Shown: positions 19,189 through 28,461, numbered from the stretch's first letter. The stretch: 64,000 nucleotides of DNA from Chryseomicrobium aureum (GCF_016909155.1 NZ_JAFBFG010000009.1:1-64000), one strand, 5' to 3'. A program made the numbers and translations. Notes: generated by a model from the sequence alone, not told the origin.

Positions 19189-20406
19189 ATGCAACAGAAG
19201 TTTTTACCGGTCATTATAGGAACAGATATGAATGCTTACAATATGGCGATTTCATTTCATGAAGAATACGGAGTTCACTCCGTACTCGTAGGAAAAGAAG
19301 AGATGTCATTTACGAGCTTAAGCTCGATTCCTCGAGCGATTGAATATGATAAAGATTTATGGAACAAAGATGCATTTGTGTCGATTCTAGGTTCTGTAGC
19401 AGAGAAGTACCAACAGCCAGACGTGCAGCTTGTACTCATTGGAACAAACGATTTTTATGTACGTTTAATTATTGAAAATCAAGAACAATTACGTCAATGG
19501 TATGTATTCAATTACATGTCAGAAGATCTAATGAACGATTTGCTCGTGAAAAAGAATTTTTATCGACTTTGCGACGAACACGGATTGGACACCCCGGATA
19601 CGTATTTCTATAGCTGTAAAGAGCAAGGGATTTTTGATAAAGACATCCAATACCCCGTTATTATCAAACCAAGTAATGGAGTCGAATATTATAAAAATAA
19701 ATTCCCTGGGCAACAAAAAGTCTACCGTGTTGAATCGAAACAAGAGCTCCAACACGTCCTTGATCAAGTGAATGCGTCTGGCTATCAAGAAGACATGATT
19801 ATTCAAGACTTCATCCCAGGGGACGACACGTTCATGTGGGACTCCGTGTTTTATGTGAACTCTCGCGGAAAATCTGAGCTTGGGACGCTTGCGCAAGTTG
19901 TGTTACAAGAACATACCGTGACAGCTATCGGAAATTATACAGCACTAGTGACGCGCTATGATGAAGAGCTGATGAAAAAGTTGCAACACTTTTTAGAGGC
20001 AGTCGGCTATCAAGGCTTTGCAAACTTTGATTTAAAATACGATGCACGTGACGGTAAGTACAAAGTGTTTGAAGTCAATATTCGCCAAGGACGATCAAGC
20101 TACTACACAACGGCTTGTGGGCACAACATGGCAAAATACTTTGTTGACGATATTTTACTAGGTGTTGAGAAAGAACTGACCTATTTGAATACGGAGTATT
20201 TGTTTACAGTCGTTCCTAAAATTGTCCTGAAAAAGTTTGTCGATAACCATGCCATCAATGAAGAATGCCGAAAGTTGATTCGCCAAGGCAAATGGGGCAA
20301 CCCGATGTTTTATAAAGGCGATACAAACTTTAAACGGAAATTCTATTTAGTTGCGCGTCAGGTGAACTATTACCGGAAGTATAAGAATAATCAGTGGGAA
20401 TCTTAA
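19189..20406 (+). CDS. ATP-grasp carboxylate-amine ligase, D-aspartate-ligase-like
   Basis: 405-residue ATP-grasp enzyme. The N-terminal half has a pre-ATP-grasp fold (PVIIGTDMNAYNMAISFHEEYG, given as about residues 7-28). The ATP-grasp core has PVIIKPSNGVEYY, DMIIQDFIPGDD and the metal-binding FDLKYDARDGKYKVFEVNIRQGRS region (about 282-305). Length and layout resemble the E. faecium D-aspartate ligase that attaches D-Asp to L-Lys of peptidoglycan precursors. Planococcaceae often have L-Lys-D-Asp or L-Lys-D-Glu cross-bridges, so such a role is inferred. It lies 15 nt after phoR, probably in one operon. TTTGGAGGAAAGTT precedes the ATG. Confidence 0.82.
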   Translation: MQQKFLPVIIGTDMNAYNMAISFHEEYGVHSVLVGKEEMSFTSLSSIPRAIEYDKDLWNKDAFVSILGSVAEKYQQPDVQLVLIGTNDFYVRLIIENQEQLRQWYVFNYMSEDLMNDLLVKKNFYRLCDEHGLDTPDTYFYSCKEQGIFDKDIQYPVIIKPSNGVEYYKNKFPGQQKVYRVESKQELQHVLDQVNASGYQEDMIIQDFIPGDDTFMWDSVFYVNSRGKSELGTLAQVVLQEHTVTAIGNYTALVTRYDEELMKKLQHFLEAVGYQGFANFDLKYDARDGKYKVFEVNIRQGRSSYYTTACGHNMAKYFVDDILLGVEKELTYLNTEYLFTVVPKIVLKKFVDNHAINEECRKLIRQGKWGNPMFYKGDTNFKRKFYLVARQVNYYRKYKNNQWES

Positions 20407-20477
20407 CAAGCGCTTCATATGTCCTTTACAATGTTCGCTTATTATAAAGATAACCCCTTTTCCAAACTGGAAAAAGG

Positions 20478-20517
20478 AAACCGAGTCGGCAAATGCTGGC
20501 TCGGTTTTCTTTTTTTA
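20478..20517 (+). terminator. terminator after the phoPR-ligase unit
   Basis: A 13-bp stem (20478-20490 with 20495-20507, two G-T pairs) with a T-rich tail. A second small hairpin, CCTTTTCCA/GGAAAAAGG, lies just before it (20456-20477). Confidence 0.9.
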
Positions 20518-20575
20518 TGAAACTTTCCAGAAGGTCGTCCGTATAAAGTACAGACAACTGAAAGGAGATTACATA

Positions 20576-21535
20576 ATGACTACAAAACGCGTACTTACAA
20601 TTATCAGTGTGTCGATTGCTGGACTCTTCCTACTTATTGCACTTGCTACCTCATGGTATACAGTGGACGAATCTGAACAAGCTATTGTCATCACATTCGG
20701 TGATGCAGGTGACCCGATTACAGAACCAGGGCTAAAGTTCAAAATGCCATGGCCAGTCCAGACTGTTGAAAAATTGTCGAAAGAAACGTTTAGCCTTCAA
20801 TTTGGCTATCAACAAACAGCAGACGGTGAAATCGTCTCGTATGATGATGAAACAAAAATGATTACAGGGGATGACAACATCGTCCTTGCTGACCTCGTGG
20901 TGCAGTGGCGTATTACAAATCCACGTGATTACCTTTTCAATTCAGAAAACCCGAGGGAATTGTTGCACTCTGCAACATCCGCTTCCATTCGATCTGTAAT
21001 TGGTAGCTCACGTATTGACGATGCATTAACTTCTGGTAAAGCAGAAATTGAAGCTTCCACACGCGATCTACTAGCTAACCTTGTAACAAAATACGATATC
21101 GGCATCTCAGTGTTATCTGTAAACCTACAAGACGTTGAACTTCCGAATGAAGAAGTGCGTCAAGCCTTCACTGCAGTTCGTGATGCTGAAGAACAAAAAA
21201 ATATTAAAGTGAACCAAGCTGGTCGTTACGAAAATCAACGCCTTGGAGAAGCAAATGGTGAAAAAGATGCTATTATCTCAAATGCTACTGGAGAAAAGAT
21301 TGCTCGTATCGAACAAGCGCGCGGAGATGTAGCATTATTTAATGAGCTCTATGCGGAATACGCGCAAAACGAACAAATCACGCGGGACCGTTTGATATTG
21401 GAAACGTTAGAAGCGGTGCTTCCGAATGCACAACTCTACATCATGAATGGCGACAATGGACCAATGACGTACCTACCATTAACGGGTCCTCGTGCAGCTG
21501 CACCAGTCGTAACAGAAGGGACGGATAATGAATGA
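20576..21535 (+). CDS. hflK: HflK-type SPFH/prohibitin membrane protein
   Basis: 319-residue membrane-anchored SPFH protein. One N-terminal TM helix (about residues 5-27) is followed by the band-7/prohibitin domain (SEQAIVITFGDAGDPITEPGLKFKMP) and a helical stalk (ARGDVALFNELYAEYAQNE). In E. coli HflK and HflC form a cage around the FtsH protease and modulate it. The stop overlaps the hflC start, giving equal synthesis of the two partners. AAGGAGATTACATA precedes ATG 20576. Confidence 0.92.
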   Translation: MTTKRVLTIISVSIAGLFLLIALATSWYTVDESEQAIVITFGDAGDPITEPGLKFKMPWPVQTVEKLSKETFSLQFGYQQTADGEIVSYDDETKMITGDDNIVLADLVVQWRITNPRDYLFNSENPRELLHSATSASIRSVIGSSRIDDALTSGKAEIEASTRDLLANLVTKYDIGISVLSVNLQDVELPNEEVRQAFTAVRDAEEQKNIKVNQAGRYENQRLGEANGEKDAIISNATGEKIARIEQARGDVALFNELYAEYAQNEQITRDRLILETLEAVLPNAQLYIMNGDNGPMTYLPLTGPRAAAPVVTEGTDNE

Positions 21536-22512
21536 CCGATAAAGATCCAAAGTTTGTCTCACTTGAAGAGCGGTTTTCTATGAACAAAAAGAAAAAGCCC
21601 GCTGGTAAAGCATCTGACTTTCAAATCGACTGGAAAAAACACGGCAAAATCATTGCAGGTGTCATTGTTGGATTCATCGTTCTAGTCATCTTGCTCACCA
21701 ATGTGTATGTCGTGAAAGAAGGCGAGTACAAAATTGTGCGCCAGTTTGGTGAAATCGTAAAAGTTGTCGATGAACCTGGTTTAGGTGTAACCGTTCCATT
21801 TATTCAAAGTACAACGACTGTTCCGAAGTACTTAATGAACTATGAGATTTCAGAAGCAGAAATCAATACACTTGATAAACGACGCATCATCATTGACAAT
21901 TATGCGGTCTGGAAAGTCAATAATCCGCAATTGATGATTGCCAATGCAGGGACATTGATCAATGCAGAAGCTCGTATGGAAGAATTCATTTATTCGGTTG
22001 TCCGAACAGAACTTGGTCGTTTAGCGTATGCAGAAATCATCAATGATGAAGATTCATCACGCGGCAGTCTTGGAGAGCAAGTCACAGCTCGCGTGAACGA
22101 ATTGCTCTCGGCAGACAACTACGGAATTGAAGTGCTCGATGTGCGCATCAAACGCACAGATCTTCCAGTAGAAAATGAACAAGCGGTTTATCAAGACATG
22201 ATTTCAGAACGTGAGAAGATTGCACAGAAGTTCTTATCTGAAGGGGATGCAGACAAACGTCGTATCGAAGCAGAGACAGACCGTGAAGTGCGTGAAATCA
22301 TTGCCAATGCAGAACGTGAAGCAGCTGTTATTATCTCTGAAGGAGAAGCGGAAGCTGCACGTATTTACAACGAGTCTTTCTCAAAAGATCCGGAATTCTA
22401 TAACTTGTTCCGGACGTTAGAAACGTATAAATCTACAATCGGTGAAGATACTGTCATTATGCTTCCATCTGACTCACCATACGCACAAATTCTTTCCGGG
22501 ATTACACCGTAA
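21532..22512 (+). CDS. hflC: HflC-type SPFH/prohibitin membrane protein
   Basis: 326-residue partner of HflK. A basic cytoplasmic N-terminal extension of about 40 residues (rich in Lys around KKKKP) precedes the TM helix (about 41-60). The SPFH domain (EGEYKIVRQFGEIVKVVDEPGLG) and a charged helical region (ETDREVREIIANAEREAAV) follow. The long N-terminal extension is not typical of E. coli HflC, which starts directly at the TM segment. Its start overlaps hflK by 4 nt. Confidence 0.92.
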   Translation: MTDKDPKFVSLEERFSMNKKKKPAGKASDFQIDWKKHGKIIAGVIVGFIVLVILLTNVYVVKEGEYKIVRQFGEIVKVVDEPGLGVTVPFIQSTTTVPKYLMNYEISEAEINTLDKRRIIIDNYAVWKVNNPQLMIANAGTLINAEARMEEFIYSVVRTELGRLAYAEIINDEDSSRGSLGEQVTARVNELLSADNYGIEVLDVRIKRTDLPVENEQAVYQDMISEREKIAQKFLSEGDADKRRIEAETDREVREIIANAEREAAVIISEGEAEAARIYNESFSKDPEFYNLFRTLETYKSTIGEDTVIMLPSDSPYAQILSGITP

Positions 22513-22519
22513 AGACAAC

Positions 22520-22561
22520 ACCTTGCTTTCAGTCATGGTAAACTGAAGGCAAGGTTTTTTC
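22520..22561 (+). terminator. terminator of hflKC
   Basis: A 14-bp stem (22520-22533 with 22542-22555, one G-T pair) followed by TTTTT. Confidence 0.9.
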
Positions 22562-22585
22562 GTTTATTAAAAGGAGTGACATGTA

Positions 22586-25213
22586 GTGACCAATCCAAAA
22601 TTAGTACTGATTGACGGCAACAGTTTAGCGTACCGAGCATTTTTCGCATTGCCATTACTCACAAACGAGCAAGGCATCCACACCAATGCCACATATGGCT
22701 TTACAATGATGTTGCAAAAGATTGTAGAGGAAGAACAGCCGACTCATATGCTGATTGCATGGGATGCAGGAAAGACGACGTTCCGTCATGAAACATTCTC
22801 AGAATACAAAGGTGGACGCCAAAAGACACCACCTGAACTATCCGAGCAGTTTGCTTATATCCGAAAACTTGTAGATGCGTATCAGATTCTACAATATGAA
22901 TTAGATCAATACGAGGCCGATGATATCATCGGTACGCTTTCACGCATCGCAGAAGAAAAAAATATCGAAACGATTGTGATTAGTGGAGACAAAGATTTGA
23001 CTCAACTGGCTAGTGACAAGACGACCGTTCAAATTACAAAAAAAGGCATCACCGATCTAGAAAGCTACACACCTGCGCATATTCAAGAGAAATACGGTCT
23101 AACCCCTATTCAAATCATTGATATGAAAGGATTGATGGGCGATACTTCCGATAATATTCCTGGAGTGCCTGGAGTAGGTGAAAAGACAGCAATCAAGTTA
23201 CTGTCAGCCTATGAAACCGTGGAAGGTGTGTACGCACATATCGATGAGATGAAGGCGTCGAAAATGAAAGAAAAGCTTGTTGCGAATGAAGAGTTAGCAC
23301 ATATTAGTAAACAGCTCGCAACAATTGAGCGCGCAGCACCGATTGAAGTCACTCTAGATACATTACATTACCCAGGTCCAGATATGGAGGCTGTCCATGA
23401 AATTTGGCACCAACTGCAATTCAAGACACTTTTAGAAAAGTCCGCATTCCAAACAGAGGCAAAAGAACTTAAAGACATTGATTTCGAAGTGATCTCTAGT
23501 TGGGAAGACAGTCATTTTGAAGACAACATGACGTTTCATATCGAGTTATACGATGAGCACTATCACACAACAGAAGTTTTGGCAGTCGTCCTTGCAACTG
23601 ATTCAAAGCACTATGTAATGAAAGGGGACGCGGCTTTTTCGCAACCACTCTTCAAAGCGTGGCTTGAAGACGATTCAAAGCAAAAGCGTTGTTATGACGT
23701 CAAAGCGTTCCAAGCGGTGTCGAAACGGTTCGGATGCGAACTGAAAGGGGCGAGTTTTGATTTAGTTTTAGCTGCGTATATTTCGGATCCCTCCATTTCA
23801 TCAAGCCAAGATCTTGCTTCCCTTGCAAAACACTTCGGATATACGGAAGTGGATGAAGAAGAAGCTGTGTATGGAAAAGGGGCTAAGAAAAAAGCTCCAG
23901 AAGACGAAGCATTGTTTCATCATGCCCTTCGCAAAGCAACTGCCGTGTGGGAGTTAAAGGAACCAGTCGAAGCAAAACTGAAAGAAACGAAACAGTATGA
24001 TTTATACCATGAGCTTGAACTACCCCTTGCAAGTGTCTTAGGTGAAATGGAATCATTCGGAATCAAAGTGGACCGAGAAACACTAGAAAAAATGGGTGTC
24101 GAACTAAAAGGACGTCTAGCTGAAATAGAACAACGTATCCATGCGATGGCTGGTGAATCATTCAATATCAATTCGCCAAAACAATTAGGTGTCATATTGT
24201 TTGAAAAAATCGGTTTGACACCCATTAAGAAAACGAAGACTGGCTACTCTACTGCTGCAGATGTACTTGAAAAGTTGCAAGGGGAACACGAAATTATCTC
24301 AGAAATTTTGTTGTACCGCCAATTAGGGAAACTTCAGTCGACGTATATCGAAGGTTTGTTAAAAGAGATTCATGACGATGGGAAAGTACACACACGCTAT
24401 CAACAGGCATTGACGTCTACAGGTCGCTTGAGTTCAATCAATCCGAACTTGCAGAACATCCCGATTCGGATTGAAGAAGGCCGAAAGATTCGCCAAGCGT
24501 TTGTCCCATCTGAAAAAGAATGGGTATTATTCGCCGCCGACTACTCACAAATCGAGCTTCGCGTCATGGCACACATGTCTCAAGACGAAAAGCTAGTCCG
24601 AGCCTTCCAAGAAGACCGTGATATCCATACGCAAACGGCAATGGATGTGTTTGGAGTAGCGGCAGATGAAGTAGACGGCAACATGCGCCGAGCTGCCAAA
24701 GCAGTGAACTTCGGAATTATTTATGGCATCAGTGACTACGGATTGTCCCAAAGCCTGAACATCACACGCAAAGAAGCGGCTCTGTTTATCGATAACTATT
24801 TGACGAGTTTTCCCGGTGTTAAACACTTCATGGATGATGCGATTACGAGTGCGAAACGGGATGGGTTTGTCACAACAATCATGAACCGCCGCAGATACTT
24901 GCCGGATATCACGAGTTCAAACTTCAACCTGCGTGGATTTGCAGAACGTACTGCGATGAATACACCGATTCAAGGGAGTGCAGCCGACATCATCAAAAAA
25001 GCGATGATCGACATGGACCGCGAACTTGAGTCACGCGGATTGAAAACCAAAATGCTTCTTCAAGTACATGATGAACTAATTTTTGAAGTACCTGTTGACG
25101 AGTTAGAGGAAATTCAAAAGCTCGTGCCCGAAGTCATGGAAAATGCCGTAGAACTATCGGTGCCTTTGAAAGTCGATTTTGCATTTGGCACGACATGGTA
25201 CGAAACGAAGTAA
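22586..25213 (+). CDS. polA: DNA polymerase I
   Basis: 875-residue repair polymerase that removes RNA primers and fills gaps. The 5'-3' exonuclease domain (residues 1 to about 290) has LIDGNSLAYRAFFA, YEADDIIG, SGDKDLTQL and GDTSDNIPG. The central 3'-5' exonuclease-like domain (about 300-470) lacks a clear DxE acidic set and is probably inactive, as in other Bacilli. The polymerase domain has TSTGRLSSINPNLQNIP, motif A DYSQIELR, motif B RRAAKAVNFGIIYG and motif C QVHDELI. GTG 22586 is the start with AAGGAGTGAC upstream. It forms an operon with mutM and coaE. Confidence 0.96.
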   Translation: MTNPKLVLIDGNSLAYRAFFALPLLTNEQGIHTNATYGFTMMLQKIVEEEQPTHMLIAWDAGKTTFRHETFSEYKGGRQKTPPELSEQFAYIRKLVDAYQILQYELDQYEADDIIGTLSRIAEEKNIETIVISGDKDLTQLASDKTTVQITKKGITDLESYTPAHIQEKYGLTPIQIIDMKGLMGDTSDNIPGVPGVGEKTAIKLLSAYETVEGVYAHIDEMKASKMKEKLVANEELAHISKQLATIERAAPIEVTLDTLHYPGPDMEAVHEIWHQLQFKTLLEKSAFQTEAKELKDIDFEVISSWEDSHFEDNMTFHIELYDEHYHTTEVLAVVLATDSKHYVMKGDAAFSQPLFKAWLEDDSKQKRCYDVKAFQAVSKRFGCELKGASFDLVLAAYISDPSISSSQDLASLAKHFGYTEVDEEEAVYGKGAKKKAPEDEALFHHALRKATAVWELKEPVEAKLKETKQYDLYHELELPLASVLGEMESFGIKVDRETLEKMGVELKGRLAEIEQRIHAMAGESFNINSPKQLGVILFEKIGLTPIKKTKTGYSTAADVLEKLQGEHEIISEILLYRQLGKLQSTYIEGLLKEIHDDGKVHTRYQQALTSTGRLSSINPNLQNIPIRIEEGRKIRQAFVPSEKEWVLFAADYSQIELRVMAHMSQDEKLVRAFQEDRDIHTQTAMDVFGVAADEVDGNMRRAAKAVNFGIIYGISDYGLSQSLNITRKEAALFIDNYLTSFPGVKHFMDDAITSAKRDGFVTTIMNRRRYLPDITSSNFNLRGFAERTAMNTPIQGSAADIIKKAMIDMDRELESRGLKTKMLLQVHDELIFEVPVDELEEIQKLVPEVMENAVELSVPLKVDFAFGTTWYETK

Positions 25214-25225
25214 GGAGAGAACGCA

Positions 25226-26098
25226 ATGCCCGAACTACCAGAAGTCGAAGGGGTCGTCGAATCCCTTCGCCCCTTTGTCATCGACCAAACGATTGTGGCC
25301 GTCCATGTGTCAGATCAAGTGAGGAAGAGTCATATAGAGGGAAAACAAGCGATTATTAAAGGCGCTACACCTGAAGACTTTCAAAACGCGATGGTCGGCT
25401 ACCGGATTACCAGTTTGATCCGTCGCTCTAAATATATGTTCTTTGATTTGATGAACGAAAAAGGCGCTGCCGTTCTTGTTGGCCATCTAGGGATGACAGG
25501 AGCCTGGTTTCCTGTACATTCTCTTGATGAAATAACAGAAACTAAGTTTCGTAATCATGTTCATGTCGTGTTCGAACTGTCCGGTGGCTATTTACTAGTC
25601 TATTCCGATATTCGCCGTTTCGGGGAAATGCGTTTACTGAATGACATCTCAGATCATCCGCCACTTTTACAAATGGCGCCTGAACCATTTGCGGAGGAAG
25701 GGTTACCGCATTATTTAGAGATGGCACAGCGCACAAAATACATTAATAAACCTATTAAAGAGTTCATCATGGATGGTCACGTCATTTCAGGGTGCGGAAA
25801 CATCTATGCAACAGAGGCACTATTCCGCATGCGCATCCACCCAAGTCGAAAAGTGGGACGCATCTCAACGGCACGGAAAATGGCTCTTTATGAAGCAATT
25901 GTCGCTGTCCTTCGTGAGAGTATCGAACGAGGTGGAAGTAGTATTTCGGATTACCGTAACGTCAATGGAGGAGCCGGAAGTATGCAACACTTTTTACAGA
26001 TGTACGGCAAGAAGACTTGTCCGACCTGCGGCACAGCCACAAAACAAAAAGTAATTGGGGGCCGGACATCTACTTACTGTCCGACCTGTCAGAAATAG
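25226..26098 (+). CDS. mutM: formamidopyrimidine-DNA glycosylase (Fpg)
   Basis: 290-residue bifunctional glycosylase/AP lyase that excises 8-oxoguanine and FaPy lesions. The N-terminal PELPEVE carries the catalytic proline and Glu, and Lys lies in the HLGMTG region. The helix-two-turn-helix has GCGNIYATEALF, and a C-terminal zinc finger shows CPTCG and CPTCQ. AAGGAGAGAACGCA precedes ATG 25226, 12 nt after polA, so two repair genes are coupled. Confidence 0.96.
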   Translation: MPELPEVEGVVESLRPFVIDQTIVAVHVSDQVRKSHIEGKQAIIKGATPEDFQNAMVGYRITSLIRRSKYMFFDLMNEKGAAVLVGHLGMTGAWFPVHSLDEITETKFRNHVHVVFELSGGYLLVYSDIRRFGEMRLLNDISDHPPLLQMAPEPFAEEGLPHYLEMAQRTKYINKPIKEFIMDGHVISGCGNIYATEALFRMRIHPSRKVGRISTARKMALYEAIVAVLRESIERGGSSISDYRNVNGGAGSMQHFLQMYGKKTCPTCGTATKQKVIGGRTSTYCPTCQK

Positions 26099-26107
26099 GA
26101 GGGCCCT

Positions 26108-26710
26108 ATGATTATTGGATTAACAGGAAGTATCGCTACCGGCAAAAGTACGGTAGCGAATCGTTTCAAAGAACATGGCATTCCAGTAGTCGACGCAGAT
26201 TTGATTGCCCGCCAAGTCGTCGAGCCAGGAAGTGAAACGTTACAGAAAATTGCACAAGCATTCGGAGAAAGTGCACTTCATGCAGATGGCACGATGAACC
26301 GAGAAGAAATCGGGCGCCAAATTTTCGGGAATGAAGAGAAACGTGCCCTACTAAATGGCATTATCCATCCTGCAATTCGAAAGGAAATGCTTCGTCAAAA
26401 AGATCACCATCTGGCAAATGGGAAGAAAATCGTGATTTTAGACATTCCATTATTGTTTGAAAGCAAGCTCGAACATTTTGTAGAGCAGATCTTGGTTGTC
26501 GCTACTTCTAGAGAGATTCAGAAGCATCGTCTGATGGCTCGGAATGGGTTGTCTGAACAAGAGGCTCTGGAGCGAATGAATTCTCAGTTATCAATCGATG
26601 ATAAAGCCAAATGGGCGGATGAAGTGATTAGAAATGATGGAACTTTAGAAGAATTAGAGGCTCAAGTAGATGCACTTGTGAGCAACTGGATGAAATCGCT
26701 TTCAGAATAA
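26108..26710 (+). CDS. coaE: dephospho-CoA kinase
   Basis: 200-residue P-loop kinase that phosphorylates dephospho-CoA in the last step of CoA synthesis. Walker A is GLTGSIATGKST at residues 4-15, with DADLIARQVVEPGS and ILDIPLLFE following. AGGAGGGCCCT precedes ATG 26108, 9 nt after mutM. In B. subtilis the sporulation gene ytaF lies between mutM and coaE; it is absent here. Confidence 0.95.
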   Translation: MIIGLTGSIATGKSTVANRFKEHGIPVVDADLIARQVVEPGSETLQKIAQAFGESALHADGTMNREEIGRQIFGNEEKRALLNGIIHPAIRKEMLRQKDHHLANGKKIVILDIPLLFESKLEHFVEQILVVATSREIQKHRLMARNGLSEQEALERMNSQLSIDDKAKWADEVIRNDGTLEELEAQVDALVSNWMKSLSE

Positions 26711-26757
26711 TTGAACTTTTTTAGAATGTTTGGATTAGCGTACCATAACGACTCGAA

Positions 26758-26799
26758 TGTGTTATACTAATTGCATATTAAGTGAATTAGTATCACATA
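26758..26799 (+). promoter_or_regulatory. gapB promoter with paired candidate CcpN sites
   Basis: TGTTATACT (26760-26768) is an extended -10 element. TGTGTTATACT (26758-26768) matches the CcpN consensus TRTGHYATAYW at all 11 positions. An inverted copy AGTATCACATA (26789-26799) matches at 10 of 11. The two halves form the inverted repeat ATACTAATT/AATTAGTAT (26764-26772, 26785-26793). CcpN represses gapB during glycolytic growth in B. subtilis, so the same control is inferred. Confidence 0.65.
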
Positions 26800-26821
26800 G
26801 TTAACAGGAGGAACGGTATAT

Positions 26822-27841
26822 ATGACAGCTTCTATTGCGATTAACGGTTTTGGACGAATTGGACGCATGGTTTTCCGCCAAGCGATTGTAAAGGATGATG
26901 TAAACATTGTAGCAATCAACGCGAGCTACCCAGTTGAAACTCTAGCACATTTGATTCGCTACGATTCAGTACATGGTACTTTCCAAGGGGAAGTCGAAAC
27001 AGCTGAAAACGCGCTTATCGTAAATGGAAAGCGCATTCAAATCGTGAGCGATCGCAATCCAGCAAACCTTCCATGGAAAGAGATGGGTGTCGACATCGTC
27101 ATCGAAGCAACGGGTAAGTTCAACGAGCGCTCGGGTGCAGCTCTTCACTTAGAAGCTGGTGCAAAGAAAGTCATTTTGACGGCTCCTGGTAAAAATGAAG
27201 ACATCACGGTCGTTTTAGGTGTAAATGACGACAAACTTGATTTAGAAAAGCATGACGTTATTTCAAATGCTAGCTGCACAACCAACTGTCTAGCTCCTGT
27301 AGCGAAAGTATTAAATGATGAATTCGGCATTGTAAACGGTTTGATGACAACAGTTCATGCATACACGAATGATCAAAATAACTTAGACAACCCACATAAA
27401 GATCTTCGTCGTGCACGTGCATGTGCACAATCGATCATTCCAACTTCTACAGGTGCTGCAAAAGCCCTAACATTAGTGTTACCAGAGTTGCAAGGGAAGA
27501 TGCATGGTCTAGCACTTCGCGTTCCTACACCTAACGTTTCACTAGTTGATTTAGTTGTGGATGTCGAGCGTGATGTGACGGTCGAAGAAGTGAATTTGGC
27601 GTTTGAAAAAGCGGCAGCTGGTTCAATGAACGGGATTTTAGCAATTACGCAAGATCCATTAGTATCCGTTGATTTCAACACAACGACTGCTTCTGCTACG
27701 GTTGATGGGTTAACAACGATGGTAATCGGTGAGCGCAAAGTAAAAGTGCTTGCTTGGTACGATAACGAGTGGGGCTACTCTGCACGTGTTGTAGATTTAA
27801 CACAGCGTGTCGCAAAATCTTTGGAAGCTATTACAGCTTAA
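26822..27841 (+). CDS. gapB: NADP-preferring glyceraldehyde-3-phosphate dehydrogenase, GapB type
   Basis: 339-residue GAPDH expected to act in gluconeogenesis. The Rossmann motif is INGFGRIGRMVFR. The segment INASYPVETLAHLI lacks the Asp that fixes NAD specificity in glycolytic GapA, which supports NADP use. The catalytic Cys is in SNASCTTNCLAP, and the C-terminus has WYDNEWGYSARVVDL. ACAGGAGGAACGGTATAT precedes ATG 26822. The coaE-gapB-speD order matches B. subtilis gapB. Confidence 0.95.
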   Translation: MTASIAINGFGRIGRMVFRQAIVKDDVNIVAINASYPVETLAHLIRYDSVHGTFQGEVETAENALIVNGKRIQIVSDRNPANLPWKEMGVDIVIEATGKFNERSGAALHLEAGAKKVILTAPGKNEDITVVLGVNDDKLDLEKHDVISNASCTTNCLAPVAKVLNDEFGIVNGLMTTVHAYTNDQNNLDNPHKDLRRARACAQSIIPTSTGAAKALTLVLPELQGKMHGLALRVPTPNVSLVDLVVDVERDVTVEEVNLAFEKAAAGSMNGILAITQDPLVSVDFNTTTASATVDGLTTMVIGERKVKVLAWYDNEWGYSARVVDLTQRVAKSLEAITA

Positions 27842-27858
27842 TAGTGTACGGATGAATG

Positions 27859-27890
27859 GAAGTCTCTCTTAATGGAGAGGCTTCTTTTTT
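27859..27890 (+). terminator. terminator of gapB
   Basis: A 10-bp stem (27859-27868 with 27875-27884, one G-T pair) followed by TTTTT. Confidence 0.88.
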
Positions 27891-27910
27891 ACTAGAAAAT
27901 CAAAATTCTA

Positions 27911-28052
27911 TTGCATTTCCCGACAAGGCGTCCTATAATGAAAATCGTGCCAAATAGCACCGGCTACTTAAAGGGTTAGGACCTCTCTGGACTAACTTTC
28001 CCCCGTGGTAGTCACTTTGATTAAAAAATCCAGTCAAAGGGGGAAACGGACA
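27911..28052 (+). promoter_or_regulatory. speD promoter and structured leader with SD-sequestering element
   Basis: TTGCAT (27911), a 17-nt spacer and TATAAT (27934) start a leader of about 105 nt. It can form a small hairpin GTGC/GCAC (27947-27960), a closing helix GGCTAC/GTAGTC (27962-27967 with 28008-28013) and an internal hairpin (27973-27979 with 27992-27999). TTTCCCCC (27997-28004) is perfectly complementary to the ribosome site GGGGGAAA (28039-28046), and its TTT is also needed by the internal hairpin. The layout suggests two exclusive folds controlling translation. I do not recognise the class. Confidence 0.5.
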
Positions 28053-28427
28053 TTGGAAACAATGGGACGTCACATCATTGCTGAACTGTGGGAATGCGAT
28101 TTTGACAAGCTGAATGACATGAACTTCATCGAACAAACTTTTGTAGATGCTGCACTTAAATCAGGTGCGGAAGTCCGCGAAGTTGCGTTTCACAAGTTTG
28201 CGCCACAAGGTGTAAGTGGAGTCGTCATCATCTCTGAATCACATTTAACGATTCACAGCTTTCCGGAACACGGTTACGCAAGTATCGATGTTTATACATG
28301 CGGTGACCTAGATCCAACAATTGCAGCCAATTATATTGCCGAAGCTTTGAACGCGAAAACGCGTGAATTGATTGAGCTTCCACGTGGTATGGGCCCAGTT
28401 GCAGCAAAATCATTACAAACTGTGTAA
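28053..28427 (+). CDS. speD: S-adenosylmethionine decarboxylase proenzyme
   Basis: 124-residue prokaryotic AdoMetDC that supplies decarboxylated AdoMet for spermidine synthesis. The chain self-cleaves before Ser 63 in [15 protein letters not shown], making the pyruvoyl cofactor. The other catalytic His 68 and the Cys of DVYTCGD are present. The start is TTG 28053, giving [13 protein letters not shown] as in B. subtilis SpeD, with GGGGGAAA 6 nt upstream; the longer frame reaches into the leader. Expression may be controlled through the structured leader. Confidence 0.92.
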   Translation: METMGRHIIAELWECDFDKLNDMNFIEQTFVDAALKSGAEVREVAFHKFAPQGVSGVVIISESHLTIHSFPEHGYASIDVYTCGDLDPTIAANYIAEALNAKTRELIELPRGMGPVAAKSLQTV

Positions 28428-28433
28428 TTTACA

Positions 28434-28461
28434 AGCAGAGGGGAATCTCCCTCTGCTTTTT
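28434..28461 (+). terminator. terminator of speD
   Basis: Stem AGCAGAGGG/CCCTCTGCT followed by TTTTT. Confidence 0.92.
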
